From contig JAAVVG010000011.1 of assembly GCA_012976225.1 (NCBI GenBank), forward strand, positions 434,001 through 498,000: a stretch of DNA of 64,000 nucleotides, given 5' to 3'. Position 1 is the stretch's first letter. The number at the start of each line of letters is the position of its first letter. Both the position numbers and the translations under genes were made by a program. This document shows positions 11,346 to 30,764 of the stretch, piece after piece. This DNA is from Golubevia sp. BC0850. Taxonomy: Eukaryota > Basidiomycota > Exobasidiomycetes > Golubeviales > Golubeviaceae. The notes beneath the pieces were generated by a model that worked only from the letters and a program-made list of their open reading frames with translations, did no database searches and was not told the DNA's origin.

Positions 11346-12182
11346 AGAAGGGGAAAGGAGTTGACGTTTGAATCGATCGAATCTTGTAACAAAGGAAAAA
11401 GCAACCAAAGCAAAGAAAGAAATCCAAACAGAAGAGCTTGCTTCCTTCGTCTTGCTTTGCCTTCGAGTGGCGTTGACTTGTTCATGAGCAATTTATTTGG
11501 AATACCAGCGTGCTCATTGAACCATTTTGATCTGTTTGAGAGTAAAGCTGGTCGTCCTCAATTGGCGTCTCAGATGTGCTTCATCAGGGGTTTTGATCTA
11601 AGTTAGAGATGTGCCGACAATGGTGAAAAGAGGTCAAAGAGTAAGTTCACCCTTAAGGGTTCTATTCAAAAGAGATGCACAGGCTATTTTTACAGAGTTC
11701 AGGGTTGTCTCTACGTAGGTTCCGAAGTCATCTTTTAGTACAAGTTTAGGTGTAGAAGATCGAGGTCATCTTTGCAGGAACCTTCACGATGAGCAATTCT
11801 GCCCAGTCCCCCTTCCATTTGGATCCATTTGTACCAAGTGGGGGTGATTTTATACGGTGAGTGGGAGCGAAGGACCTTTGAAGAACCTCTCGAGATGACA
11901 GCGACTGCGAATGTTGAAAGGGGGTACGCTCTGATTGCGAGTCGCTCGAAACGCTAGCTCGCTTTTTCTGTTTGGAATTTTGTATTTATTTCTTTGGTTT
12001 TGAGAAGGTTGAGCGTAATGAAAAGTTTATAACGAGAGAGAGTTTAAAGAAAAGAGAAGTTGAAGGTGAACAATGTGATCAAGAAAAAACAAAACAAATA
12101 AGAGAACAAAGATAGGAGGAGGAAAAAAGGTAGCAAAGTTTGATATTTCAACCCAATAAGATTTTATTCATGTTTTGTCGTT
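11346..12182. other. Convergent 3' region, no gene seen
   Basis: This is the space between the ends of the coiled-coil gene and ATP2. A/T-rich stretches near 11980-12180 probably hold the ATP2 3' UTR and polyadenylation signals. No open frame with coding character and no RNA gene were seen. Confidence 0.5.
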
Positions 12183-14833
<2,651 letters not shown>

Positions 14834-14972
14834 GATAGTGATGATGGGGGAGGGGAGGGAAAGAGAAGGAAGAAGGAAAGGTCCACAAGTCTGCCTCGCT
14901 CGCTCCTCGTTCAGATCCTATCAATCTCGAAATCTTCATCTCTCACTTGACCATTAGACTTCATTTAGAATC

Positions 14973-16058
14973 ATGTCTGAACATCCATCTCTCACCATGG
15001 CAGGACTCTGTGTAATTGGAGGTATCATGGGCTTCGCAAGTGAGTCCGCAACCACTTCAGATCATCTCAGCCTCTTCTTCAGTTCTCTCTTTCTCACTCC
15101 CTTCCCCTTCTTCCACTTAACATTTCTTACTCTGAAATCTATCAGAGACTCGTAGGTGAGTTCAGAACGTAGGCAATGCGACCTGATCTCTCCTCAGCTG
15201 GTTGACAATGTTCTTTCCCTTCTATCCCTTCAACCAGTTTGGTAAGCATATCTCCTGCATCGGATACTTCTCCTCGATTTTCTTGACTCATTGAAGGTCA
15301 CATTCAAGGGAGTTGTTCGTCAGAAGGCGCGAATTCGAGTCGGAATGAGATCCAGAAAAGTCGATTCAGCCCCGTCTTTTCACTTCTCTCTGCGAGAAAT
15401 CCTTTAGCTCGACGAGGCCACTCCAAGAAGGTTCAAACGCTCAATAGCTATGGCAAAATCGAAAAGAAGAATTTCATCGAAAGGTTCTCGATTTCGGTTG
15501 AAGCATGAGTCAGATGTCGTATCCCTGACTTTCACTATCCGTCTTCGTTCCCTGCCCTCTGTTGCTGTCTCGAACAGCCTTCTCTCATTGCAGGTGTAGG
15601 CGTTGGAGCTCTCTACGGTTACGGTGGATACAGGTATGTCTCTCTTACAATACCTTTCTTCTGGGCTTCCGAAGCTCCTAAGGAACCTTTCGCTACTCAT
15701 TCTGACCCCCTACATGCCCCCTCTTCCTCTGCTATCTTGGACTAATTATTTGAACATGTTCAGAATCAAGACCGGAGAGCCCCTAGGATATGAAATCGCA
15801 GCAGGAGCTTCAGCTCTTCTACTCGCCTCGTCTCTACCTAGAGTCCGCAAAGGACCTGTCCCTGCTCTGTTGAGTGTTACCAGTACCTTGGCTCTTGGAT
15901 ACTACGGAAAACAAGTAAGTATGAATACAGTACCAAAAGACAAGATCAAAGGATCGAATCAAAAAGGACATCATCCCTGGGGAGCTTACTCGAGACCTCT
16001 TCCCTTCCCCAACTTCTATCTTCTGCCATTCCTTCAGGTCTACGATTTCCGTCAATGA
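14973..16058 (+). CDS. TMEM14 family membrane protein
   Basis: Six exons (14973-15039, 15146-15155, 15198-15241, 15594-15633, 15764-15914, 16038-16058) encode 110 residues. Family features are AGLCVIGGIMGF, GVGVGALYGYGGYRIKTGE, YEIAAGASALLLASSLPR and a C-terminal GYYGKQVYDF. Four hydrophobic helices are expected, in the mitochondrial or another internal membrane; animal TMEM14C assists porphyrin transport. Exon 2 is only 10 nt, and the intron after it (15156-15197) is 42 nt. The segment from exons 2 and 3 (KTRSWLTMFFPFYPFNQF) differs from the usual RTGSxPSL stretch of the family, although all phases agree. Confidence 0.8.
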
Positions 16059-20317
<4,259 letters not shown>

Positions 20318-20676
20318 TGTTTAAAAGAGTGGCTATAGAGAAGACCGAAAGAGTGAGAAAGGAATAGAAACACCTAGCGGAGGAGGAAGACTAGAGTAGG
20401 GTGGTGGGTGGGAGGTAGAAGGAAGGGAGAACGGGCTCGATCCTTTGAATAGACTGCTGGCCCATGCGTAGTAGACCGACCAGTCGACAGTCTCCCCCAC
20501 TGGAAATAGACGGTAAACTCACTTTTCTGGTTCGAAATGTTAGGAAATCGTTACACAAATGGGACTCAAAGTCAAAGAGAGTCTGAGGTTCTCCCTTTTG
20601 TAAGTGGTCCGAGGCTATGCTGTAGATGTAGCAGCGCTGGAACTCCGAGTAGGTCATTTTAGAACAACACCCAACG
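20318..20676. promoter_or_regulatory. Shared divergent 5' region of GFA1 and SH3 gene
   Basis: These 359 nt separate the two start codons. Purine-rich sequence on the plus strand precedes GFA1. No clear TATA box or known operator was seen. Confidence 0.4.
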
Positions 20677-21915
20677 ATGATTGAATCCAGTTCAGCTCAT
20701 TCTCATATAGTTCGGTCAACTTTGGATAACATTCAGTTCTTACAATCTCAAGGCTTACTAGACGGTCAGTATAGAAGGCTAGGAGAGAGAAGGTTCCACC
20801 TGATGTCTAATCTGTCTAATGTCCAGTCCATGTGGCCTCCTCCTCCTCTCTGAACTCTTGCCGATCCCTCTCTCTCCCTTCCAGAATCTAAAGCCAGTCA
20901 AATAAGATCAAATCTAGAACCTCTACTATCAACTCCGACTGCTTCTCTCCCTTCAATCACTCGTTCAATCCCTCGTACTTCCAAAGTTCCACCTCCTCCC
21001 TCAAAGCCCAAGAATCTAGTTCCTCCTCCTCCAACTCAACAAGTCATAGCTTTATGGACATTCACTTCCACATCTCCAGATGAACTCTCCTTCTCAGAAA
21101 ATGAAATCTTAACAATCATCTCTAAAGCCGATAAAGATTGGTGGAAAGGGAAAAGTGAGGCTACTGGAAAAATTGGAATGTTCCCAGCTAGTTATGTTGA
21201 GGATACAAAGGTTGCTAGAGAACTTTTGGGAAGTGGTCCTCCTGGATATGAAGATGGTCAAGCACAAGCACAAGGACTGGGAGAGGGGAATGGAAAGTGG
21301 AAAGCTCCTGTTGCTAGGTTTGGTTCTAGTGGAAATGAAGGAGATGGAGATGGAAAGCATAATGGAGGATCTAGGGCTTTAGTTCCTAACACTGAGGAAC
21401 AGAGACTTAAACAGGAGAAGGTGAGTTGGTACAATACACAGTAAGGATTGAATGGAAGGATTGTGAGCTTAATTCTCTTCCTCAAGAAGCGAGAGGCAGA
21501 TCTCTACTCTTCTTCAGTGAACAACAGAATTAAAATAGATCGACCGAAAAGAAACAAAGTGCATAGAAGAAACGACGAGTCAACAAAGGCTGACTTTCTC
21601 TTCTTCCAAAAACCCCTTGTTTCCAATCCCCACTTCCCTCTCCTCTCTACATACTCAAAGCTCAAGAAATTGGGTGGAACAGTAGGAACTGCTGCTGGTG
21701 AGGTTTTTTTTCTTTCGATTTGCTAATCCCTTGAAGTTCTTCTCGACCTGTTCAACTACGACTGACCCCTTTCCCTAATCTTCCCCCTCGTTCTCTTATC
21801 GTTTCGTCCTCAAATGATCGAACTTCACTCTCTCTCTTCCTATCTCTTGTTCTACACTCAAGTTGGTGGTTTCGCAGGTGGAATAGGTTTCGGTTTGGCT
21901 TCTGCTATCTTCTAA
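20677..21915 (+). CDS. LSB1/PIN3-like SH3 domain protein
   Basis: Exons 20677-20764, 20885-21420, 21661-21697 and 21878-21915 encode 232 residues. A short N-terminal helix (HIVRSTLDNIQFLQSQGLLD) is followed by a Pro-rich linker with PPPPSKPK and PPPPT, then an SH3 domain (ALWTFTSTSPDELSF, the DWW pair, GMFPASYVE) and a C-terminal KLKKLGGTVGTAAGGIGFGL with SAIF at the end, the layout of yeast Lsb1 and Pin3. Those proteins bind Las17/WASP and tune cortical actin and endocytosis. Here the Gly-rich hydrophobic C-terminus matches the family end. A role at actin patches is inferred from the family. Confidence 0.8.
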
Positions 21916-22579
21916 TTGAGCCACTCTCAAACTTCCAGGCGTCTTTCTCTTGCTTTTTGTGAGACAAGTTGGGTCAAATAGAATCATCGAGTCGCAAGAT
22001 CAAAGAATTAATCTCATAACTTCATAGAATCGATTGATCAAATCCCAGCACTCGTTTCGATCTCCTTGTAAATATCCTTGTATCCACAATCTTGTCAAGT
22101 TCTGCCTCTCTGTCTCGTTTCTCTTGGTCCCTCTCTCTCATAAGTCAATATTTACAATATAGAACTACCATTAAATCAAAAAACCTCATTAACCTCGTTT
22201 TCTTCTCCACGTTGGACGCTCCGAAGACTGGAACGAACCTTGTTCTTGAGCCTTTCCACGTCTGCTTCTCCTTCTGATCCTCCCACCATCACCCTCTTCT
22301 TGCTTTATGCGCTAGAACAATCCACTCAAGATTAGAAAGGTATCAGAAGGAAAAGTGCTTTTTCAATCCATCAATGAATCAGTCGAGCATCAGCCATCAT
22401 CTAATCACCTTTGCCTTGAGAAGCCTTATCAGCAGCACACAATTTCACCAGCTGAACTAGTGCTCTTCCTTCTTTCTAAAAGCTTCCTACATCAAATTCA
22501 ACTTCAGACTCTTTTCAACTTTCAATTCCTCAACTTTATAGCATACTCACAAGAGGGAGCTGAGCCCTGGTGAAGAAAG
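21916..22579. other. Intergenic, 3' of SH3 gene and 5' of ATG11
   Basis: Same-strand spacer of 664 nt. Several open frames under 75 codons show no coding character. No RNA gene was recognised. Confidence 0.5.
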
Positions 22580-25500
22580 ATGTCAAAGACCATGAAGGTC
22601 TATCCAGCTCATGATGGTAGAACTCTCCGAATCAATCAAGATGTCTTATCCTCCATCTCTTCGTGAGTAAATCATTTTCGACTCATATTTAATATTGTAG
22701 TTTACCTCCAACTCTTACCACCTTTACCCTATCCACGCCCATAACGATCACTCCCAGACTTCAAGAGCTACTACCTGCATTATCCCTTTTGACCGGCATC
22801 TCTCAGGATTCAATCATATGTATGACTCCAAAAGGAGAGCAGCTCACAGAAGATGTCTTAGAAAAGATAGTCAATATCGTACCTGAGGCTCAGGAAGTTG
22901 GAGAGGGAGGAGCTTCAGGAAATGAGGGGGAAGGGCAGTTGGAGCTGGTGAGTGTCTTGATTGAGAAAGAGTCGCTCCTGGATGGGAACTGGGTCAGAGT
23001 AATCGAAGGAGGTGAAAGGGAGAGTACAAGGCCTCACTGGGCCTATCATTGACAAGAGGAGAGGATCTAATGGAAGGCTTAGCTGGGGATAGGCTGCGCA
23101 AAGTGCTGTTCAGCTGATCAGGATCTTCTTCATTTAATGTGTTTCTCATTCCATTGTTCAGGAGCTTTTCGTTTTCAACAGAGACTTCCTTTATGATGAG
23201 CCAGACGAGCTAGCTGCTCAATTGGCTCAGGATATTGTCTTGGAACCAGACGTCCCAGGTGAGAATTCATGATCCTCCATCTCCTTCAACAAAGTCATAT
23301 TTGCACTGACTCTGTTTCTAATTCGTAACGATTTTGTTACATCAGACTTCTCCGTTACCGATCCGCCTACGCCGAAATCTCTAGAAGCTTTAATCTCTTG
23401 GTCTCAATCGCTACTTCAACCTCTAGAACTTCATCACTCCAGAGCTAAAGATTCATATTCTCGATTATGCATCATGTCCAGAGCCACATCAGTAGCTCTC
23501 ATCAATCTTCTTTCTCATGCCAACAGTATAGAACAAGTAGAGGTTGAAATGAGCCGAGATGCATCTAGAGAATTGAATCGAATGCAAGGTCTCTTAAATG
23601 GTCATGAAACCGATCTAAACATCTTAGAAATGATTCCAGTCAACTCCAAGCTACTTCCGAATGCCGCCAACCATCAAAGTGGAGGTTCAACCAATCATTC
23701 TAAGCAACCTTCAACTTCAACTTCAACTCCACCTTCAACTGCAACGCCGCCGAAAGAGAGGACTCTAGGTGATTATGTCTCTAGAGTCAAGATGGGAGCA
23801 GTGGCTAATTCATGTCAAAGAGTATATTCGGAACTTTCAAGTAGACTTTCAATCGTCAAGGAAAATCTCAGTCAATTGAAAGTTGACACTTCAGGTTTAA
23901 GATCAGAAGTCGAATCAACAGATATTCAACCTTCTTTTTCAACTCTTGAGGATTCAGTTTCAGCTTTAGAAAGGTCCAAAGAATTGATTTCTTTCATTTC
24001 GAAATTCTGTTCTCCGGATCCTCAAGGTTGGCCAGCTGCAGATTATCTTTCTTCTACTCAACCCAATAGTTCTGGATTTTTGACTTTTGAGAAAATCATC
24101 GAGTCTTCCAAAGAACTTTTTTTGCTGGATGAAGTGGTTAGGGAAAGTTTTAGAAGGTTAAATCAAGACTTGAATGACATGTTAGTTAGAAGTCTTCACC
24201 TTCTGCAAGATATTAGTGCTTTGCAATCAGATTACGCTGATGCTGGGACTGGTCTCACTAGCTTGGAGATGGATCTCAAAAGTAATAAACTGGATGGGTT
24301 TAAGCACTTAGCTAGGCTGAAAAATATGCTATGGGCTTATGGAGCAACTGTGGTGGAGTGCGTTCGAAGGAGAGAATTCGGTGAGTTTGTTGGATCTGGA
24401 TCGCCTTTGGGTTTCTGTTTTGAAACTTTGCTCACGCTGATCTTTCTACTCTCCCTTTGCAGCCTCTCATTTCTTGGGAAAGTCTCAATCTCTAGCCGAA
24501 CTGATGGCAGCTCTCTCTTCCTCCGAGAGGAAACGTCGAACCTCTTATCGCTCAGACGTCGTTGGTCAACTTCCATGGGAAATCAAGGGGATGGAAGAAG
24601 CGCCGCCGAGTCTAGAGATCTCTACTACGAGAGGAGCTGGAGAGAGAGTCGCCGAATTCACTAGACAAGATGTGGAAGCCCTGCTCAAGCTCTTGGATTC
24701 AGTCGATGAATCTCTGTCGTCCGCTCAGGCAACCACAGTCAAGAAAGAAGGCGAGGAGGTCTCAGCTGGAGAAGCAGGAGAACCATCGCCGACTCTTTCT
24801 AACGTGACGAATCCAATCCCAGAGATCAGAGCAGCTCTTCAAAAGCTGCTGAATTCTTTGGATGAGCTGGACGAGGACTTCAATGATCTAGTGGAGATGA
24901 ATCTTCTGGGGAAAGGCGGAGGAGAAGAAGGATCGAGTGAGGATTCCGAGGACGAGGAATTGGAAGGGAATGAGGACGAAGACGAAGAAGTCAATTGGAG
25001 GAGGAGGAGAAGGAGAGAAAGGAAGCAGAGAGAGAAGATCGAAAGTCAAAATCAGGAAACCATCAAGGCTCTAGAAGAGGCGGCTAGGCTAAAGAGAGAA
25101 CTTGAAGAAACGAAAAAGGCTACTTCGGAAAGAGACACTCGATTAAACAGGCTACATCAAGCAGAATTACAAGCTCTGAGAGCAGACGTTACAATCGAGA
25201 AGACCAAGACTCAAGCCTCAATTCAAGATCATGAGAGAGAAAGATCAGAAGCTAGAAATACCATCGAAACTCTGAAGATGGATTTGGAAACTGAAGTCGC
25301 TAGAAGACACAACTTCGAAGAGGAGATCTCACACTTGAGAAAGGAGGTCGAGGTAGCAAGAAGAGAGATGAATGAATCGAAGAGAGAAGCCGGAGAGGAA
25401 GTTGAGAAAGCCAATGAATTAGAATCTCAACTGAACGACGTTCAAGTGGAATTAGAAGACGCAAAGGCTGCTCAAGCCGACGCAAGTGGAAGGATCGACG

Positions 25501-28500
25501 CTCTTCTTAGTCAAGGTTCAAGCGCTGAGAAGGAATTGGCTGCAGCTCAAGAAAGGATAGATGAACTGAACTCTCAACTTATCACTGCAAGATCAGACGT
25601 CAGAGAAGCCAGAGAATCCTTAACAGAGTCGGAGAACGCTAGAGACAAGATCATGAGATCCTATCGAGTAGAAGCTGATTCTGATAGAGCAATCTTGGAA
25701 GAGACTTTGAGAACTACCGAGAATGAACTTCAAATCGCTCGGAACGAACTCAAGAGTCGAACGGATCTACAAACCTCTTTGAACGATGAAGTTAGAGAGC
25801 AGAGAGAAACTGCGGAGCTTTTGAGAGGTCAGCTCAAAGCTGCTGACGAAGCTCACGAAGGAATCGTCAGATCAGCCGAAACTGCCAGAGAAGCTGCCTC
25901 GGAAGCTGAAAACGCAAGGAACTCTCTAGAAATCTCTCATCAAGAACTACTGGAATTGGCTCGTCCACTACTTTCTAGCGTATGCGAGCTCCAAAAGGTG
26001 GTCAGAGCCGTTCCTGCTCTTTCTAGGAGCGCTTCCACTTCCATCGCTGCCATCCAAGCAGAGGAGAGCAAAGAGTCCGACGCTCAAGATCAAGCTCAGA
26101 AGAAAGCTGCTCTCGATAGCTTCTTGGCTTCAGCCAGTGGAGCTAGTGCTCAAGTCACTCTGGAAGCTCTGAGATCTGTAGATTCGAGAGCCATCCAAGC
26201 CGAAGTCAAGAACAAGTTGGAGAGTCTCACAACGCTGGTCAGGAAATGGCAGAAGGCTTGCAAGAGCAGTAACGAGAAGACGAACAAGGCTTTGACTTCG
26301 TCCAGGGAAAGACTTCAATTCCGCAACTTCAAAGTAGGAGATCTAGCTCTCTTCTTGCCTACTCGTACCAATGCCTCGACTGCGAGTTCCAACGACGCCT
26401 CTAGCACAAATCCATCGAACGAGTCTACCTTGATGATGGCCAAACCTTGGGCCGCCTTCAACATCAGCTTCCCTCACTACTTTCTCCACGCAACTGGGAC
26501 CTTAGCCGAACAGCTGAAGACGAAAGAATGGATAGTCGCTAGAATCACTCAGATCGAGGACAGGGTATCAGATTCATCAAAAGGAATCGAAGGCAACCCC
26601 TTTCAATTGGCAGACGGTGTCAGGTTCTATCTTCTGGAGGTCGAAGGATGGACTCAGCCTAGCGCCAGCTCTTCTTCAGCCAATGTCAGCACCAGAGCTA
26701 GAAGAAGCAGTTCAGCCCAAACGAAGGAGAATGATGCTCCTCTCGGATCGAAGAGTGGAGCAGCTCCAGAGTTGAAGAGAAGAGAAACTCTACCTTCGTT
26801 ACCATCATCTTCCAAGGAGTCTCCCAAACCAATTCGTCGTTCTTCCTCGAGGCAGCTGGACGAGAGCTCTCCAACTACAGGAGAATCCAGGAGAGAAGCC
26901 TCGAATACCTCTATAGTCGAAGAAGACGGCTCGAAGGACGACGCAAATGATCCAGAAGTAGACGCTGAGACCTCGACGTCTCTGCCACTGCAGCCTACTG
27001 GATTAGAGACGTTGGCAAGCCCTGCTTCTTCTCCAATACAATCTCAACGCAGGTCGTCAGTCCCAATCACTGCCTCTCACCTGAGCGACCCCATCTCCTC
27101 CATGACGCCCCTCTCCACAGCTCGAGCTCAATCTCCTGGAGCTGCCTCGGTCAGGAGCACTGGTCCATCCGGTATCGCAAGGGCGCTGAGAGCTTCTTCT
27201 AGAGCTTCGTCTCCGGTGTCTTCGAGATACGGTCTCGGAAATGGACCTCCATGGTCAGCGGCTTCTTTAGACCAATCCGTTGCCTCGACGCACGCCACTC
27301 ATTCCGAGACTACGGCTCCAGCCTTTGGAAGGTCGAAGAGAAGGAACAACAACGGACCAGCTGGGCATCTTCCCTCCAATGCACTGTCAGTCGAGTCTGG
27401 AGAGGCGTCGGAGTCGTCTTCGACTTCCAAACCGGTCGACGCTGCGGCAGCTCCTCATCGCATCGCAGCTCAGCTGGCTAGGGAGGCTCTTGGAAATCCT
27501 TTTTCTCAGAGTCCAGCTGGTCAAGCTGTAGGATCACTTGGTAGGAGCAGTGCACCCAAGGGAGATGATTACTTTACCTCTCGTCCTCCTGCGCATCTCC
27601 AGGACACCATGGCCACCCCAACTCCACTACGGCCTGACGGGTCTCTCCAGGCCGCTGAACCATCAGACTCAAGCTCGAGCTCTTCAAGTAGCAAGATCCC
27701 GAGCGTCAACCCTTTGACTGCCTCCAGATCTGCTCGTCGGCTTGGGTCAACATCCAGCTTCACGCGAGCACCTCACGTTCTCAGCATCAACGGAAACTCT
27801 CTCATGGTCGGTTCTAGCTCACCTTCCATGCATTCCTTGAATGGTGGCATCAACATCCCTTCCGCTTCTTCCAGCACTTCGATCAATTCTATTACGAATC
27901 CTCTAGCTTCACCGGCTCAAGCTTCTGCAACCTTGGTTAGAGCTCTCGGAGAGAGTAGTCTTTCTCCTATCGAAGGAGGTCCTTCAACCTCGAACGCTTC
28001 TCCTTCTGGTTCAAGCTCCCCTACAGCTTACTCTTCGATGACTCTGGGTAGAGCGGCCTCTCGTAGGATGGAGAATCAAAGCTCTGGATCAATTCTGATT
28101 ACCTCAAAGGTCTCTTCGACTTCACCTTCATTTTTGAGCAAAACGATTGGTAGAATGAGTTCAAGACGGAGCATGAGTAACGTGTCTACCTCTTCAAATC
28201 AAGCTGGAGGTCTGGCTGGTTGGTTCTCTCCCGCTCCAAATAACGAATCTCAAGCTCGATCTCCCACTGCTCCGTCAGAGAGAAGTGCCAGTGGAAGTCA
28301 AGCGGGAACTTCTGGTTTCACATTCCATTCAAGCTTGGAAGAAGAAGTTTCAAACACTCCCAATGCAACCAGTCCTAAGAGTCATGAAAGTGAAAGCGCA
28401 AGTCAGATGCTTAGGAGGCTGAAGGGAAATGGGAAAGGATTGGGTTTTTCATCAAGCTCTGGAACCGGTACCTCTAGAATTCAAGCTCATCCGAATTTTA

Positions 28501-28532
28501 CTCGGAAGGGCAAAGGGAAGGAGAAGGAGTAG
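22580..28532 (+). CDS. ATG11: Autophagy scaffold ATG11
   Basis: Exons 22580-22662, 22758-22947, 23162-23258, 23346-24380 and 24463-28532 encode 1824 residues. The N-terminus MKVYPAHDGRTLRINQDVL, then LLPALSLLTGISQDSIICM and ELFVFNRDFL, is the ubiquitin-like start of ATG11/FIP200. The middle is long coiled coil (about residues 640-960). The conserved C-terminal ATG11 domain begins near residue 1088 with FRNFKVGDLALFLPTR and continues with WAAFNISFPHYFLHATG and EWIVARITQIED. ATG11 recruits cargo receptors and the Atg1 kinase in selective autophagy. Beyond the C-terminal domain there is a Ser-rich disordered tail of roughly 600 residues. The start is set by the MKVY motif. Confidence 0.93.
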
Positions 28533-29117
28533 ATAGCCAGTGGGGGAAAAGGGGAAAGCACGACGGATGGAGCAAAACTGTAAAATCATCATTCAATTTC
28601 AATCGCTCTTTCACATTTCGTTTCTGGGTTCTCATCTGCGTGACATGATCCCCTGCTGCTTTTATCAACCCCTGCTTTGATCTGTTGAGGGCGAGATGGG
28701 GAGAGAACTCAGGTAGGGTCCCTTCTCTTTTCCACCAACGCTCACTGCACAATCACGATTTCAGTCAGCTAGATTCACTTTGCAGGAGAAGACGGAGTTC
28801 CAATTTTCCCTAGCTGCATCAAAGCCTTCACTTCACTGGAGGCAGGAGAGTGATTCTACGAGGCGAGGAGAGTTGGTGTAAGTCTCGAGGATAGGACCTG
28901 GATTCTTTCATTGAGAGTTGAAGCAACACAACAAAACCGCTACCTAGAACCCTTATAGACTAATCTTAGAATTCCAAGCTCGACCACTTCTCTTCAGTCT
29001 CTATCTCTCTCTGGTCTCTCTCTCTCTCTGGTCTCTCTCTCCTCAATTCCGTCCTCTAAAGAAGTTGTCTCATCCATGTCCTCCCATTCCTCAGATGAGA
29101 AACCTGCATGGAGAGAG
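28533..29117. other. Convergent 3' region with TC repeat
   Basis: This is the space between the ATG11 stop and the stop of the minus-strand gene at 29118. It contains the TC-rich repeat listed separately. No gene was seen. Confidence 0.5.
28997..29042 (+). repeat. TC-rich microsatellite with CTGG interruptions
   Basis: TC dinucleotide blocks are broken twice by TGG, giving a repeating TCTCTCTGG pattern. Simple-sequence repeat in a 3' region. Confidence 0.85.
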
Positions 29118-30759
29118 TCACAAGAAGGTGTCAGTTGTGGTGCCTCTCATGGTGATTCTCCCCAACCACAGAAGCTCACCCAAGTTATCTCCTTCTCCCA
29201 AACCCGACTTATCCCTTTGCAGCCTCATATCTTCCCTCAACCGAGCCAAAGCTGGAGCCATCTCTTTCTCAGCCTTGACAGCATTCTCTCGAATCTTTTC
29301 GTCACTCAGCCTCTCAATCACTCCATCCAAGTCTTTATAAAGACGTCTGTCGAGGTAACCTTTCCCATCAGATTCTGTATCACTGGCATCTACGAGCTCG
29401 AGGATCAGATATTCGGTCTGCTCCACCACTCTAGAAGGCGGAGCCTCTCTAGCTTTTCCCTTCTTGCCTTCTCGACCTTGTTTAAGGTAGGCTTGGAATT
29501 TGGAATAGGAGCAAGATTCGCTGAATATAAAGTTGCTCTCTCTCTGGCTCCAGATTGACGTCCAAGAGGGCTAGAAAGAGCTGCTTGAAGATCATCAGTA
29601 ACAACCAGTTCTTGAGATCCATGTCTCAGATTTGGTGGATGGTTCAGTTGATTGAACTTCGGGTTCTTGGAGTTGGCTTGATATTGAAGTTCGGAATCTA
29701 GAGCTTGAGGTTTTCTCCCTTTGGATGACTCGGAACGACCAATTCCTTCCAGAGGCAAGGCTGAATCACCGATAGAAGAACCAATGGTAGCATGACCGTA
29801 GGAGACCTAGAAGGATCAGATAGAAAAGATTTACCTCGGGTGAGCAGAAATATTGGAAAGAGGTGGACAATGGGAATTGGGAAAGATGGAGATTTCAATT
29901 CTCCCTTTCCTAAATCCTACGCGCGCATGCTACACGTGTCTTCCTCCACCTCTCCGAACTAGTCAACAGCTCTGGAAATCGGGGAAACATCATCAGATTG
30001 TTGCCTTTTCCGTCTCTCCTGATTGATATCGGAGTCACATCCCTTGACAGAAGCCTCTGATCCATCTTCCTCTTCTTCCAACGCACCCCTCTCCCCCTTC
30101 AAACAATCTCGTTACTCGCATATCCTCTGACTGCCCCAGTCCACTCATCAATTCAGTTAACAGGTCTGTTAGCTTCTTTCCCGATCACCAAGAGATCTCC
30201 GTCCCCATCTCCACAACTTGGAACTGTTTCAATTCTTCTGGTGTAGACCAACCGCCTCTCCCATCACCACCAAGATTTCCATCTTTAAATAGCTCCTTTA
30301 TGACCACAGAATCCTTCATAACAGTTGTAAGAGGAACTTCTGAGTGAGATATCAAAGTCTTGAAGTTTTTGTGAGAACTGAGTTGAATTGCCATGACCTT
30401 TCCAGCTCCATTCTCGATGTAAGATTGAAGCATCAGGTGGTCTCTATTCATACCTTTGCCCGGAAAACTGATCTTCTGATAAGAAGAGGCGGTTTCCTGT
30501 TGAGGGGCATTGAGGATGGCTGATTGTTCATCTGGTTCATGGTCAGCCAAAGAGCCCTTTGGCTGATTCCCATCCCATCCCTTCCAACGACCAGTGGAGA
30601 ATCTACTGGGATATTGAGTGGTGTTGAAAGCAGGTACCTCTTCATGGAAGCGGAGAAAGCGGTAGAAGTAGAAGTAGAAGTAGAAGTAGAATCTCTCTGG
30701 CTTGACAAAGAATCAGTCCAATGGAGGGTGATTCTGACAACTTCTGCTTCTTGACTCAT
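29118..30759 (-). CDS. Unrecognised protein, tentative exon model
   Basis: A model with exons 30759-30638, 30602-30189, 30088-29968, 29806-29606 and 29570-29118 keeps phase throughout and gives 436 residues. It starts MSQEAEVVRITLHWTDS, has a short Ser/Thr repeat, NGAGKVMAIQLSSHKNFKTL, an acidic patch followed by ERRKRQQ (possible nuclear signal), and a strongly helical charged C-terminus (RLYKDLDGVIERLSDEKIRE). I do not recognise a family. Two introns in this model are only 35 nt. The third exon has a poor purine-rich acceptor and could be wrong. The last exon (29570-29118) is the most coding-like part. The ATG lies 5 nt after the stop of the next upstream reading frame. Confidence 0.45.
30662..30691 (+). 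repeat. Hexanucleotide GTAGAA repeat, five units
   Basis: Five tandem copies lie inside the first exon of the unrecognised minus-strand gene, where they encode alternating Ser and Thr. Confidence 0.85.
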
Positions 30760-30764
30760 CTGGT

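Noticed and set aside
30448-30713. Alternative reading frame of the 30.7-kb gene giving a Phe/Tyr repeat
   Set aside because: The hexanucleotide repeat reads as Ser-Thr in the frame that begins at the ATG; the Phe-Tyr frame has an in-frame stop just upstream and is used only after the putative short intron.
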